From CBDVBD01 sp965372135 (GTDB lineage: Bacteria; Electryoneota; RPQS01; CBDVBD01): a stretch of 24,936 bases of DNA. Location: assembly GCA_965372135.1 (NCBI GenBank), contig CBDVBD010000031.1:1-24936 (forward strand), written 5' to 3'. Both the position numbers and the translations under genes were made by a program. Below, piece after piece: positions 7,911-14,936 of this stretch; within the stretch, counting starts at the first letter, position 1, and each line of letters starts with the position of its first letter. The notes under the pieces were generated by a model, which was given only the letters and a program-made list of their open reading frames with translations, did no database searches and had not been told where the DNA came from.

Positions 7911-8839
7911 GAATTCACCTCGTTTACCTCCTGATTAGTTCCTTCAGTTTTATCTCCGGTTTGGTTCCGATATTTAGAAAACCTGTAAAATCCGGTCAGC
8001 ATCACAGGCCAAATAACAAGCACCATCGGAACGGCGGATAGGAATCCCATAGTTAATCTCGGGTAAGGCGTGGTACCAAGATCTGTGCGGAAACCTAATT
8101 CCTCATAAGGTCTGTCAGAAACATACAGCCAGCTGGTGCCCCCCACTTCATATTCACCGTAGATATGATCGAGGTATATATCGGGGTGTGCTCGGATTTT
8201 TTCTCTGGCGAGTTTGATTAAATCATCACGCCTGCCAAACGTCAAAGCCTCTTCTGGGCAAATGTCCACGCACCCTGGTTTTTTCCCTTCGATGATCCTG
8301 GAGTAGCACATGGTGCATTTCATCACTCGGGGGGTAAACGGTTCATCGTACTCATAAGCGGGGATATTGAATGGACAGGCTGTCATACAATAACGACACC
8401 CAATGCATACATCGGGATTATACATGACAGATCCCTCGGGAGTTTTTGAAAATGCACGTACCAGACATGCAGATGCACATGCCGGTTCATTGCAATGCAT
8501 ACACTGGATTTTGACATAAATGGATCGTCTGGTGGGATCATGGTTGGTAAACTCATTCACGACTGTGAAGTCATCCGCGTGGGTTCTACGCCGGATATCA
8601 AATACGGAATTGTCATCCAATGCGTATTCCGGTGGTGGGAGTTCGTTAACCTTTTTACATGATTCCTCGCACTTTCGGCAATTTCTACCAATACAAAGAG
8701 TTAAGTCAGTCAAGACTCCATAACGATCGGGCCAACCAGTAAAATTTTCGTAGGCATTAGCTGGAAGAGAAGAACCTAATAGTCCAGCTGCCCCAGCTAA
8801 ACCTGCACGTTTCAGGAACTTTCGCCTGTGATGGTTCAT
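7907..8839 (-). CDS. Tat-exported four-cluster ferredoxin-like subunit with C-terminal membrane anchor (HybA/HmcB type)
   Basis: This 310-residue protein starts with a twin-arginine signal (RRKFLK at 5-10, then a hydrophobic stretch ending near ANA, residue 29). It has Cys groups for four 4Fe-4S clusters: C49/C54/C57/C61, C113/C116/C121/C125, C145/C148/C151/C155 and C175/C178/C190/C194. A C-terminal hydrophobic segment (about 265-285, FLSAVPMVLVIWPVMLTGF) should anchor it to the inner membrane. This layout matches HybA and HmcB, which relay electrons between an NrfD-type subunit and periplasmic partners. It is first in the operon, 50 bases after a promoter, and overlaps the NrfD gene by four bases. 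No catalytic molybdenum or nickel subunit is encoded here. Confidence 0.94.
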   Translation of the reverse strand: MNHHRRKFLKRAGLAGAAGLLGSSLPANAYENFTGWPDRYGVLTDLTLCIGRNCRKCEESCKKVNELPPPEYALDDNSVFDIRRRTHADDFTVVNEFTNHDPTRRSIYVKIQCMHCNEPACASACLVRAFSKTPEGSVMYNPDVCIGCRYCMTACPFNIPAYEYDEPFTPRVMKCTMCYSRIIEGKKPGCVDICPEEALTFGRRDDLIKLAREKIRAHPDIYLDHIYGEYEVGGTSWLYVSDRPYEELGFRTDLGTTPYPRLTMGFLSAVPMVLVIWPVMLTGFYRFSKYRNQTGDKTEGTNQEVNEVNS

Positions 8840-8896
8840 GAGTGTAATGCCTCGTTAAATATTTCACAAAAAACGGTAAAAAACTCGATTAGCGTT

Positions 8897-8925
8897 AATA
8901 TATGAAAATCTATTTTAAAATGCAA
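8897..8925 (-). promoter_or_regulatory. Promoter of the Hmc-like operon
   Basis: On the minus strand TTGCAT (8920-8925), a 17-base spacer and TATATT (8897-8902) lie about 58 bases ahead of the FeS gene start. No obvious operator was seen. Confidence 0.65.
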
Positions 8926-9014
8926 GTGAAATTTTTCTTTTGCGGTGTGTTTACTCTTATTTCGGAAATAATAGGATATTACCTACAGTTTTTATGTCCA
9001 TCCTTTCCTCTGCA

Positions 9015-9064
9015 ATTCCTGCCCACCAGGTTATCCGCCAGCTGGCGGACTTGAAACCTGGCGG
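9015..9064. repeat. Intergenic nested palindromic repeat, copy 1
   Basis: A 50-base element starting ATTCCTGCCCACCAGGTTA contains a perfect 16-base palindrome TCCGCCAGCTGGCGGA (9034-9049) and is closed by outer arms 9023-9032 and 9055-9064 (one mismatch in ten). The same outer arms recur at 24041-24090 and the same inner palindrome at 21072-21087. It sits in the gap between the Hmc-like operon and the porin gene. It is a REP-like dispersed element; no gene is seen in this 374-base gap beyond the repeat, promoter and terminator. Confidence 0.75.
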
Positions 9065-9127
9065 AAAAAATATTCGCATCCTTCTATTCTTGCTTAGCAG
9101 GACATAAATCGAACCATCGTGTAAAAC

Positions 9128-9158
9128 ACAAAGCCACTCCATTATGGAGTGGCTTTGT
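9128..9158 (-). terminator. Terminator of the porin gene
   Basis: A perfect 14-base stem (9128-9141 with 9145-9158) with a three-base loop lies 56 bases beyond the porin stop. On the minus strand it is followed by a T-rich stretch (GTTTTAC). The strong stem supports an intrinsic terminator. Confidence 0.7.
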
Positions 9159-9213
9159 TCGATATTTCAATCTTTAGGTAATCTATCAAACGATTACCCA
9201 TGGCTGCAAATCT

Positions 9214-10293
9214 TTAGAACATAATCTGAAACTGTACGATGGCTTCGTCGTTGTCAAGATCAACTTCATCACCATCGTTGTCCCAGACCTGCCATTCTTC
9301 GGTCTTCTTGATTAAGTTGAGACTGATCATGGCGTTATACTTGTGCATCATAAAGTTTGCACCAAGGGTGATCCACGATTCGCCATCTTCATCTGTACCA
9401 TTGAGGGCTTCGTTTTCCGTGTTGGGATCAAATTGGTCATAACGAGCCAACACTTCGAGCCAGTCAGTGGCGCAATAAACGGCATTAGCATAGAAACCCA
9501 TTGAAGTAAGGTCAGCCACTTCACCATTGACATCCACGGTTTCTTCCTCGATGGTCTTGGTTAGAAACTCACCGGCGAATCTGAACTGATCATTCTTCAG
9601 GTTAAGGAAACCACCAAAAGTGGAATTGTTCTTGTCATGGCTGGGATCCACATAGTGACGACCCATCCAATACTCACCACCGACCAACAACTTGAAACCA
9701 CTCAGTTCCGGATGTACGTCTAAGCGGAACATGAAGTCTTTGGCGTTGTTGTTGTCGTTAGTGTTGTTGGCAATATCGGCGCCATTGAAGCAACCTACAA
9801 AGACGCTAAACGCATCCATCTTGGTAGCCGTCTGTAAACCGGTTTGGCGCCACATCGCATACCTTGAATTCACCAACGGATAGTTAACGAATTCCAGTTT
9901 TCCAGTCGAGCGATACATGTACAGGGTCCAGTATGGCAGGAAACGCCCGAACGTAACCGAAGTTTTTGGAATGTAGTTCAACAGGATCATCTTGTAATCC
10001 AAAAACGCCGGCGTACCGGTGAAATCCACCTGAACCAGATACTTCACCTTATCCGGAACGATAGTCCCGATAAGGAGCAACCGGGCGCGGCGGGTGCGGA
10101 ACGCAGTGTACTTTTGAGCGACATTAATGTTGTTGTCCCAATTAGTGGCATAGAAATATGCCTGGTAGATTCCCGCGATTCTAAGAGAACCTGTACCGAC
10201 CTTCACACCTTCCAATTCACCGGCAAGAGAAAAGGAGGTGGTCAGGATCATCGCCATTACAAACAAACACATTAGTTTGGTTTTCATGGACAT
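9214..10293 (-). CDS. Outer-membrane beta-barrel porin, phosphate-selective (OprO/OprP)-like
   Basis: This 359-residue protein has a signal peptide (LMCLFVMAMILTTSFSLAG) and then alternating amphipathic strands, ending with IVQFQIMF; a C-terminal Phe is typical of outer-membrane barrels. The N-terminal strands (GSLRIAGIYQAYFYATNW, FRTRRARLLLIGTIVPDKV, VDFTGTPAFLDYKMI, TSVTFGRFLPYWTL) resemble the OprO/OprP porin family, though the barrel is on the short side. The AGGAGG sequence seven bases from the first ATG supports this start over the ATG two codons later. It has its own promoter, a leader of about 190 bases and a terminator. Substrate is unknown; it could supply phosphate or another anion, or simply lie beside the cytochromes. 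Confidence 0.85.
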   Translation of the reverse strand: MSMKTKLMCLFVMAMILTTSFSLAGELEGVKVGTGSLRIAGIYQAYFYATNWDNNINVAQKYTAFRTRRARLLLIGTIVPDKVKYLVQVDFTGTPAFLDYKMILLNYIPKTSVTFGRFLPYWTLYMYRSTGKLEFVNYPLVNSRYAMWRQTGLQTATKMDAFSVFVGCFNGADIANNTNDNNNAKDFMFRLDVHPELSGFKLLVGGEYWMGRHYVDPSHDKNNSTFGGFLNLKNDQFRFAGEFLTKTIEEETVDVNGEVADLTSMGFYANAVYCATDWLEVLARYDQFDPNTENEALNGTDEDGESWITLGANFMMHKYNAMISLNLIKKTEEWQVWDNDGDEVDLDNDEAIVQFQIMF

Positions 10294-10380
10294 TGATTCC
10301 TCCTAATGGTTAATGATGTACCAAATTTTTTGATTTTCAGAATTAAGATTTGCGGCTACACATTAGGTTTGTTCACCGCC

Positions 10381-10402
10381 TGCAAGTGAAAAATCACTTG
10401 CA
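10381..10402 (-). other. Hairpin in the porin leader
   Basis: A perfect 9-base stem (TGCAAGTGA with TCACTTGCA) with an AAAA loop on the plus strand lies inside the transcribed leader, about 80 bases downstream of the predicted start site and about 90 before the porin ATG. It could stabilise the message or attenuate it; there is no long T-run. Confidence 0.45.
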
Positions 10403-10489
10403 AAACATTTATCTAAAAACCTGCTTTCGTCAATGGAAATCAGCTTTAGTCCAGGTTGTACATTTCTTCACGATTTCCAAAGTTGCCCT

Positions 10490-10518
10490 AATATATCCTT
10501 TAAGATTTACAAAGTCAA
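10490..10518 (-). promoter_or_regulatory. Promoter of the porin gene
   Basis: On the minus strand TTGACT (10513-10518), a 17-base spacer and TATATT (10490-10495). It predicts a long, about 190-base, untranslated leader in front of the porin. The 460-base gap 10294-10753 holds this promoter, the leader hairpin and one doubtful short frame; nothing else is recognised. Confidence 0.7.
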
Positions 10519-10586
10519 GAAAAAAATAATACAAAATTCCATGGTGCAATTTGGGGCACTATGGTTACAATAGTTTGTGTTAATGT

Positions 10587-10664
10587 TTAAAATTCAACAC
10601 GATAGAGAGTTTTGTCCTCAATCGCCTTAGCAAGTCCTTCTATAACATAGTTTTTGTAGTGCAT
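10587..10664 (-). CDS. Doubtful 25-residue open frame or gene remnant
   Basis: A 25-codon frame downstream of the ImmA-like gene begins MHYKNYVIEGLAKAIEDK and ends at a TAA. Its composition looks protein-like, and an upstream stretch in another frame (ANVIDTNARIVLYLKTG) also looks protein-like, so this may be the decayed end of a gene at the island boundary. There is no clear ribosome site. I do not recognise a family and give this low weight. Confidence 0.2.
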   Translation of the reverse strand: MHYKNYVIEGLAKAIEDKTLYRVEF

Positions 10665-10753
10665 TTTCTGCTACGTATTTTGCCAGTTTTGAGATATAGA
10701 ACAATGCGGGCGTTTGTGTCTATAACATTAGCTAAAGCAGTTCTGGAGAATCC

Positions 10754-11341
10754 TTATTCATTATACTCCGTCCATAGCAAAACCCGTTGGACACCCTCAC
10801 CGGTGTCGATAAAATAACCTTGTACTTTCACAGCATTATCATTTGCCAAGTAATTTGTATGTTGAAGCAAGCAAAACTCGAAAACACGTTTTTCCACAGG
10901 CATCAGGTTTCTTGGAAATTGATAATTATCCGGAGCAATCCTGAGCATTCGCTTGCCGTTATCGAAAATGGTCAACACTGCAGGAACGATAGCGAGTTTA
11001 GATCGAGCGATTACTTCCCAAGAAGCTTGGGGATAAAGATTCTTTAATTGATCAAGGGGATATAATGCGGCATCCTCTCGGAAGGATTCGGGGGGTAATA
11101 ACAATTCCGCTGCCATTTTATTGGCTTCACGTTCCATGTCCAATGACAGGGATTCTTGAGCAGTGTGTTGCAGGATATGATGTGCCAACTCATGGCAAAA
11201 AGCAAAATTCCTCCGTTCAGGAGGCATGGAGGAATCCAAATACACCATATCTCTCATTAGATACGCCCGGGGACCCTCTTTGAGTTTTTTTACTCGGATC
11301 CGCAGTTTATGAATCTTCGCCAGATTCCGGATGAATTCCAC
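10754..11341 (-). CDS. ImmA/IrrE-family zinc metallopeptidase
   Basis: This 195-residue protein carries the gluzincin motif HELAHH at residues 50-55 and a downstream acidic ligand in EREANKMAAELLLP (E72 likely), the ImmA/IrrE pattern. Such proteases cleave or relieve a partner XRE repressor and so trigger induction of mobile elements or stress responses. The start is a GTG preceded by GGAG five bases upstream, lying inside the end of the XRE gene (35-base overlap), so the two are translationally linked. The C-terminal half (PVEKRVFEFCLLQHTNYL and on) is not recognised and may sense the inducing signal. The pairing with the repressor is well supported; the cleavage event is inferred. Confidence 0.9.
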   Translation of the reverse strand: MEFIRNLAKIHKLRIRVKKLKEGPRAYLMRDMVYLDSSMPPERRNFAFCHELAHHILQHTAQESLSLDMEREANKMAAELLLPPESFREDAALYPLDQLKNLYPQASWEVIARSKLAIVPAVLTIFDNGKRMLRIAPDNYQFPRNLMPVEKRVFEFCLLQHTNYLANDNAVKVQGYFIDTGEGVQRVLLWTEYNE

Positions 11342-11753
11342 GTTGACTCCGTCGGTACTTGCGGTAATCGAGTAATGCTTGCCGGAAAAACTCTTTTGAG
11401 GGCCAGAAACGCCCGACGAATCTGATCCCCCTTAAAGCGCTGATTTCTTCCTCGGTAGGATTCATAAGAATCAGCATTTCTTCGTCGGTAAGGAATTCTT
11501 TCAATCCAGGATAAATCCATGCTTCATTTCCGATTTCATCCTCATAATGTTCAAACTTCTCTCCCAATATAAGTGATCTTATGTCTAAACCTAAGCCTTT
11601 TGAGACCCTCTCTATGAATTCGAAGGTCGGTGAGCTTTTCCCATTTTCAACTAAACTTAGATAAGACCGATTCAATCCAATCTTAACTGCGAGTTCTTCC
11701 TGGCTCAACCCCAACTCTTTTCTTACTTCTCTTATTCTTTTTCCAATTTCCAC
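11307..11753 (-). CDS. XRE-family helix-turn-helix repressor
   Basis: The N-terminal part (RIREVRKELGLSQEELAVKI, then GLNRSYLSLVENGKSSPTFE) is a classical XRE/Cro-C1 DNA-binding domain. The remaining C-terminal region (FLTDEEMLILMNPTEEEI, RFVGRFWPSKEFFRQALLDY) is a small helical domain of unknown family, likely for dimerisation or contact with the ImmA-like protease. A longer frame reaches a TTG at 11816, but that TTG is the first codon of the -35 box TTGACA; the GTG at 11753 with GAGG five bases upstream is a better start and gives 148 residues. It probably represses both its own promoter and the divergent plus-strand promoter through the GTATA/TATAC sites. Confidence 0.88.
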   Translation of the reverse strand: MEIGKRIREVRKELGLSQEELAVKIGLNRSYLSLVENGKSSPTFEFIERVSKGLGLDIRSLILGEKFEHYEDEIGNEAWIYPGLKEFLTDEEMLILMNPTEEEISALRGIRFVGRFWPSKEFFRQALLDYRKYRRSQRGIHPESGEDS

Positions 11754-11772
11754 TTCCACCTCTTTGTTTTTC

Positions 11773-11784
11773 GTATATGTATAC
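11773..11784. promoter_or_regulatory. Operator at the repressor promoter
   Basis: GTATATGTATAC is a perfect inverted repeat of GTATA and TATAC with a two-base centre. It lies directly downstream of the -10 box, at the expected start point, so a bound repressor would block transcription. The same half-sites occur at the divergent promoter. Confidence 0.6.
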
Positions 11785-11787
11785 CAT

Positions 11788-11816
11788 AATATAACTTGTT
11801 TGTTTTCAATTGTCAA
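11788..11816 (-). promoter_or_regulatory. Promoter of the repressor/protease operon
   Basis: On the minus strand TTGACA (11811-11816), a 17-base spacer and TATATT (11788-11793). The transcript starts about 30 bases ahead of the GTG start. Confidence 0.75.
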
Positions 11817-11903
11817 CTGTTTTTTACGGTTTTTTCACTATTTTGCACACTCAATAATATTATCCGTACTATTTTTTTATTTATCAGACAGACAAAATAA
11901 TAC

Positions 11904-11932
11904 TTGACAAATATGCAAATTTGTTGTATATT
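11904..11932 (+). promoter_or_regulatory. Divergent promoter of the phage structural operon
   Basis: TTGACA (11904-11909), a 17-base spacer and TATATT (11927-11932), the same layout as the repressor promoter, facing the capsid genes. It lies about 80 bases upstream of the first plus-strand gene. Confidence 0.75.
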
Positions 11933-11938
11933 GTATAC
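11926..11938. promoter_or_regulatory. Operator at the structural-gene promoter
   Basis: GTATATTGTATAC is an inverted repeat of GTATA and TATAC with a three-base centre, overlapping the -10 box and start site. It matches the operator at 11773-11784, suggesting one repressor controls both promoters. Confidence 0.6.
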
Positions 11939-12014
11939 GACATGTTTTTAACTGTTTATTATTTTGCACATTTCTCGAAACTAATCCCATTCCAAAATAA
12001 AATCGGAAAGCATC

Positions 12015-12302
12015 ATGAATCGCAAACATGGGACTAATTGTCGACCTAATCGTCTCGGTATTCCGAGAAAGATCATAAAAGGCGGGATGCCGTGTGGCAT
12101 TTCAGAGCAACAAATGTCGAAATGTTGGGAGCCCAACTGCTATCTCAATTACAAGTGCGCCATTTATAAGGGTAAACACATTAATCCTCCCATGAATTTC
12201 ATACCGATGCATGCTCATGATCATCCAAGTTGTACAGCGGTTCCGGCAAGTGATGGCACCGATATGTGGTTTCAGCATTGTCTTCACACAGATGTTGTAT
12301 AA
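12015..12302 (+). CDS. Hypothetical small Cys/His-rich protein, first gene of the phage operon
   Basis: This 95-residue frame has seven Cys and many His residues, including CWEPNCYLNYKC and MHAHDHPSC, which may bind metal. It begins about 75 bases after the divergent promoter, with GGAAAG ahead of the ATG. A later in-frame ATG (MPCGISEQQ, preceded by GGCGGG) is an alternative start. I recognise no family and see no helix-turn-helix, so it is not an obvious Cro. Its place directly under repressor control suggests an early regulatory or host-takeover role, but that is only inference. It could also be a chance frame. Confidence 0.5.
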   Translation: MNRKHGTNCRPNRLGIPRKIIKGGMPCGISEQQMSKCWEPNCYLNYKCAIYKGKHINPPMNFIPMHAHDHPSCTAVPASDGTDMWFQHCLHTDVV

Positions 12303-12408
12303 AACAGACAGAATTATCAGAAGAATAACCGAATTATCCCGATAGTATCCCAACAATGCGATAATGAAACGTACACAATAAGGAGAACATACACCATGGA
12401 GGTCGCAT

Positions 12409-12837
12409 ATGAAAGACAATAATACCCAAGCGCAAGTAATCTTGTCTACATTTCATGACCGGGGATGGGTGGATCTCGATGAAATCTTGGAATTGCTAGC
12501 CAAGAAAACCCCCATCACAAAGTCGAATTCAACCGAGACTACCGAGAAACCGAGCAGTTCACAAGATGTATTGCAACGCAAGATTGCGGCATTGATGGAC
12601 TTGGCAGATTTAACAGATGCTCAACGGGAACAATTGATTACGAGATGTAAATCTGTCGAGCAGCTTCAACAACTATATAATGAATGGGAAGAGAAAATCA
12701 GCGCTATTCTGGGCGTTGACTGCGGGAAATCAGAAGATATACACCAGGAAGTTCTGCGCGAGGATTATTCAAAATATCAAAGTGGGAAAAAGGAAAAGAT
12801 GTTTCTGATTAAGCGATTTCAAAGCGTTACTTCCTAA
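12409..12837 (+). CDS. Hypothetical helical protein upstream of the capsid genes
   Basis: This 142-residue protein has a strong ribosome site (GGAGGTCGCAT before the ATG). It has a Ser/Thr-rich linker near residues 40-50 and a charged helical middle (LQRKIAALMDLADLTDAQRE, LQQLYNEWEEKISAILG) and ends with a basic stretch. No family is recognised. Position before the decoration and capsid genes would suit a scaffold or head accessory protein, but the sequence does not prove it. It ends 30 bases before the decoration gene, in one operon. Confidence 0.65.
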   Translation: MKDNNTQAQVILSTFHDRGWVDLDEILELLAKKTPITKSNSTETTEKPSSSQDVLQRKIAALMDLADLTDAQREQLITRCKSVEQLQQLYNEWEEKISAILGVDCGKSEDIHQEVLREDYSKYQSGKKEKMFLIKRFQSVTS

Positions 12838-12867
12838 ATTTACAAAACATTTAACAGGAGGAAGACC

Positions 12868-13308
12868 ATGTCAAGTCAATTTATCATCAACAACGAAGGA
12901 ATCGGCAAGGATCCAATGTTGACTTTCAGTGTGGACACCACAACCGACAAAGATTTCATTCAAACCGATTTAGACAACAATCTCGCCGCCTGCATCATCT
13001 CGGATGACAATGAGGTGGGAATGGGCAGTGCAGGGGATAAGCTGTTTGGGAAAGTGATTGCTGTATCGTCGGATTTGCAGTCGGGGACGGCGGTTCCGGA
13101 AACCTGCACAGTACAGGCACGAGGTGTAGCACGATTTAAGTACGTTACTCCCGCGCCGGTCGTGAACCAGATGGTGGAAGTGGATGGAGCTGGAAAGGTT
13201 CGCCAGGCGTCCGCGGATGCCGATATCGCCGCCGGCGGTCACCTGATGAGGGGACAAGTAATCGCTGTGGACAGTACCAATACCACCTGTGACGTGTGGT
13301 TAGGATAG
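12868..13308 (+). CDS. Capsid decoration (cement) protein, DUF2190-like
   Basis: This 146-residue, Gly/Ala/Val-rich beta protein has the pattern of phage capsid cement proteins of the DUF2190 kind: GDKLFGKVIAVSSD, CTVQARGVARFKYV, a middle VDGAGKVRQASADADIAAGG and a closing GQVIAVDSTNTTCDVWLG. AGGAGGAAGACC precedes the ATG. It lies directly before the major capsid gene, the usual place. It should sit on the outside of the mature head. Family placement is by pattern only. Confidence 0.75.
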   Translation: MSSQFIINNEGIGKDPMLTFSVDTTTDKDFIQTDLDNNLAACIISDDNEVGMGSAGDKLFGKVIAVSSDLQSGTAVPETCTVQARGVARFKYVTPAPVVNQMVEVDGAGKVRQASADADIAAGGHLMRGQVIAVDSTNTTCDVWLG

Positions 13309-13376
13309 CCACTGACGATCCAAAGACATCCTATGTCATTTCTTTTGACAAAATTAGAAATTATGGAGGAAATATC

Positions 13377-14453
13377 ATGTCCGTAGATTTTCAGCAAGCC
13401 AAATCGGTGAAGGAATTGGTGCAAAACCATTCCCGCGCTGGCAATTTAGCATTGTATTCCGAAGCGCAGGAACAGGGATTGACATTGTCGGAACTATTGG
13501 AGGAGATGGATCCGTCTCCACGGAACGACCATGGGGAAATTGTAGGGGAACTGGACGCATTTGAGCGGCAGCTTTACCTGAATGGGATCATATCCAACGG
13601 CATTTCATCCATTACTATGGAACAGTTCTTCGTGGGATCGGGATTGGTGTTGATCCCGGAATACATTCTCCGGGAGATCCGCAGAGGATACACCATGGTT
13701 CAGGATCCCAGCGAACTGATTGCCGCCAGTGTGGCGGTCCAGGGTCCTACGGTGAAGCCAATTTACATCAAGACTACCGAAGCCAAGAAAAGCTTGGCGG
13801 AACGATCTGACGGGGCTTCGTATCCTGCAGTGAATTTAATGTACCGGGAAAAAGAAGCAGCGATCCTGGACCGGGGGCGCAGGTTCGATTTCTCTTATAA
13901 GGTGGTAAAAAACCAGAAGCTGGCAGAATTTCGGGTATTCCTGTGGTGGATCGGCGCACAGATGGCATACGACGAGATCGACGAAATCTACAACATCATC
14001 CTGAATGGGGATGGTACATCACCTGCTGCCACCGATGTATTCAATGGAACCGGTGGAACATTCGCGTACAGTGATTTAGTGCATTTGACATTATCCTTTG
14101 ATGTTCCAAGTCGAATGACTCATCTTCTGGGAACAAAGACGGATGTTGAGGTGATCCTAAATATGGCTCAGTTCCAGGATGCTGAAGCATGGCGGGCGAC
14201 TGAGATCTATCAGCGAACTGGTAAGTACCAAACATTCTTGCCAGTTAATGCGAAACTGGTAATTGCACCGAATGCAACATCCACTAAATTCGCTGCACTG
14301 GATCATCGTTTCGCGATTCGGGAATCGGTGGCTCAACCGTTGATGATTGAAGCGGAAAAGGTGATTTCGCAGAAACTGGAATCGGCGGTGGTGTCCAAGG
14401 AAAGCGTGTACACCATAATGGTCGATGACGCAATCTATATTTCTGATTATTAA
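13377..14453 (+). CDS. Major capsid protein (HK97-fold type)
   Basis: This 358-residue protein has the general make-up of a phage major capsid protein: an N-terminal helical region (VKELVQNHSRAGNLALYSEA), a middle FFVGSGLVLIPEYILREIRRG, a long central helix region (DFSYKVVKNQKLAEFRVFLW), an inserted loop NGDGTSPAATDVFNGTGGT and a C-terminal domain with LVIAPNATSTKFAALDHRFA. Upstream codons from 13296 are open but lack a ribosome site, whereas GGAGGAAATATC stands before the ATG at 13377. There is no obvious long N-terminal delta domain, so scaffolding may come from another protein. Its position between decoration and adaptor-like genes supports the call. Confidence 0.85.
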   Translation: MSVDFQQAKSVKELVQNHSRAGNLALYSEAQEQGLTLSELLEEMDPSPRNDHGEIVGELDAFERQLYLNGIISNGISSITMEQFFVGSGLVLIPEYILREIRRGYTMVQDPSELIAASVAVQGPTVKPIYIKTTEAKKSLAERSDGASYPAVNLMYREKEAAILDRGRRFDFSYKVVKNQKLAEFRVFLWWIGAQMAYDEIDEIYNIILNGDGTSPAATDVFNGTGGTFAYSDLVHLTLSFDVPSRMTHLLGTKTDVEVILNMAQFQDAEAWRATEIYQRTGKYQTFLPVNAKLVIAPNATSTKFAALDHRFAIRESVAQPLMIEAEKVISQKLESAVVSKESVYTIMVDDAIYISDY

Positions 14454-14493
14454 TGAGATACATGGATTGCCAGACTCCTAATCAGGCAATAAT

Positions 14494-14523
14494 CGCCCGG
14501 TCCGCAATTCAGCGGACTGGGCG
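14494..14523 (+). other. Strong hairpin after the capsid gene
   Basis: A 12-base GC-rich stem (14494-14505 with 14512-14523, one G-T pair) with a six-base loop lies between the capsid stop and the next gene, ending 17 bases before that gene's ATG. There is no T-run, so it more likely protects the capsid message or partly attenuates downstream expression than stops it fully. Confidence 0.6.
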
Positions 14524-14540
14524 ACCCCGTGGAGGTTTTT

Positions 14541-14915
14541 ATGACAACCATTAACCCAAGTTTGAATTTCTTACATGAACAAATCACCGAGTGTGTGATT
14601 CCTTTTTCGAAATCAGTCACTACCTCTTCGACATATCTGGCAGGACCTGGAGGATTAGCTGGCGACGGATTTCCCCTCCCCGTTGACGGTGTCATTTTGG
14701 GATTAAACGTCTACGATGGAACAAACAACGAGAATGTAACGGGATCTGTGGAGGTTAGTGCCGGTGATCGTATTTCGGTGTATGCGCAAAATTACATAGG
14801 TGCTTTCAAAGTGTACGTACGTGTGAACGGCGGCAATACATCGATTTTCATAACTGAACTGGCGGAAAACACAGATATATATGCCTGTGTATATATCAGT
14901 TTGAAAAGAACTTAA
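14541..14915 (+). CDS. Hypothetical phage structural protein
   Basis: This 124-residue protein is rich in beta-type stretches (GDGFPLPVDGVILGLNVYDG, GSVEVSAGDRISVYAQ, AFKVYVRVNGGN, TDIYACVYISLKR) and looks like a small beta-sandwich. An open GTG at 14529 is part of the ribosome site GTGGAGG, so the ATG at 14541 is the likely start. The context, between capsid and adaptor-like genes, fits a head fibre, vertex or second decoration protein. I do not recognise a family. Confidence 0.7.
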   Translation: MTTINPSLNFLHEQITECVIPFSKSVTTSSTYLAGPGGLAGDGFPLPVDGVILGLNVYDGTNNENVTGSVEVSAGDRISVYAQNYIGAFKVYVRVNGGNTSIFITELAENTDIYACVYISLKRT

Positions 14916-14936
14916 GCCAAGGAGCTGGAGGATAAC

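Larger units (their letters stand above)
11839..11970. repeat. Direct repeat TATTTTGCACA flanking the divergent promoter region
   Basis: The 11-base sequence TATTTTGCACA occurs at 11839-11849 and at 11960-11970, on either side of the plus-strand promoter within the 260-base AT-rich control region. It could be a second regulator's site or chance in AT-rich DNA. Confidence 0.35.

Noticed and set aside
8957..9142. Small minus-strand frame in the gap before the porin
   Set aside because: It runs through the palindromic repeat and the terminator, so it is most likely non-coding.
11754..11816. TTG start giving a longer XRE protein
   Set aside because: The TTG is the first codon of a consensus -35 box and the added residues cover the promoter and operator; the GTG at 11753 has a ribosome site.
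12102..12419. Minus-strand frame of 105 residues opposite the Cys/His-rich gene
   Set aside because: No ribosome site, lies across the plus-strand operon leader, no recognisable domain. The plus-strand alternative fits the promoter better.
13296..13376. Earlier start for the capsid protein
   Set aside because: It overlaps the end of the decoration gene, lacks a ribosome site, and a strong one precedes the ATG at 13377.
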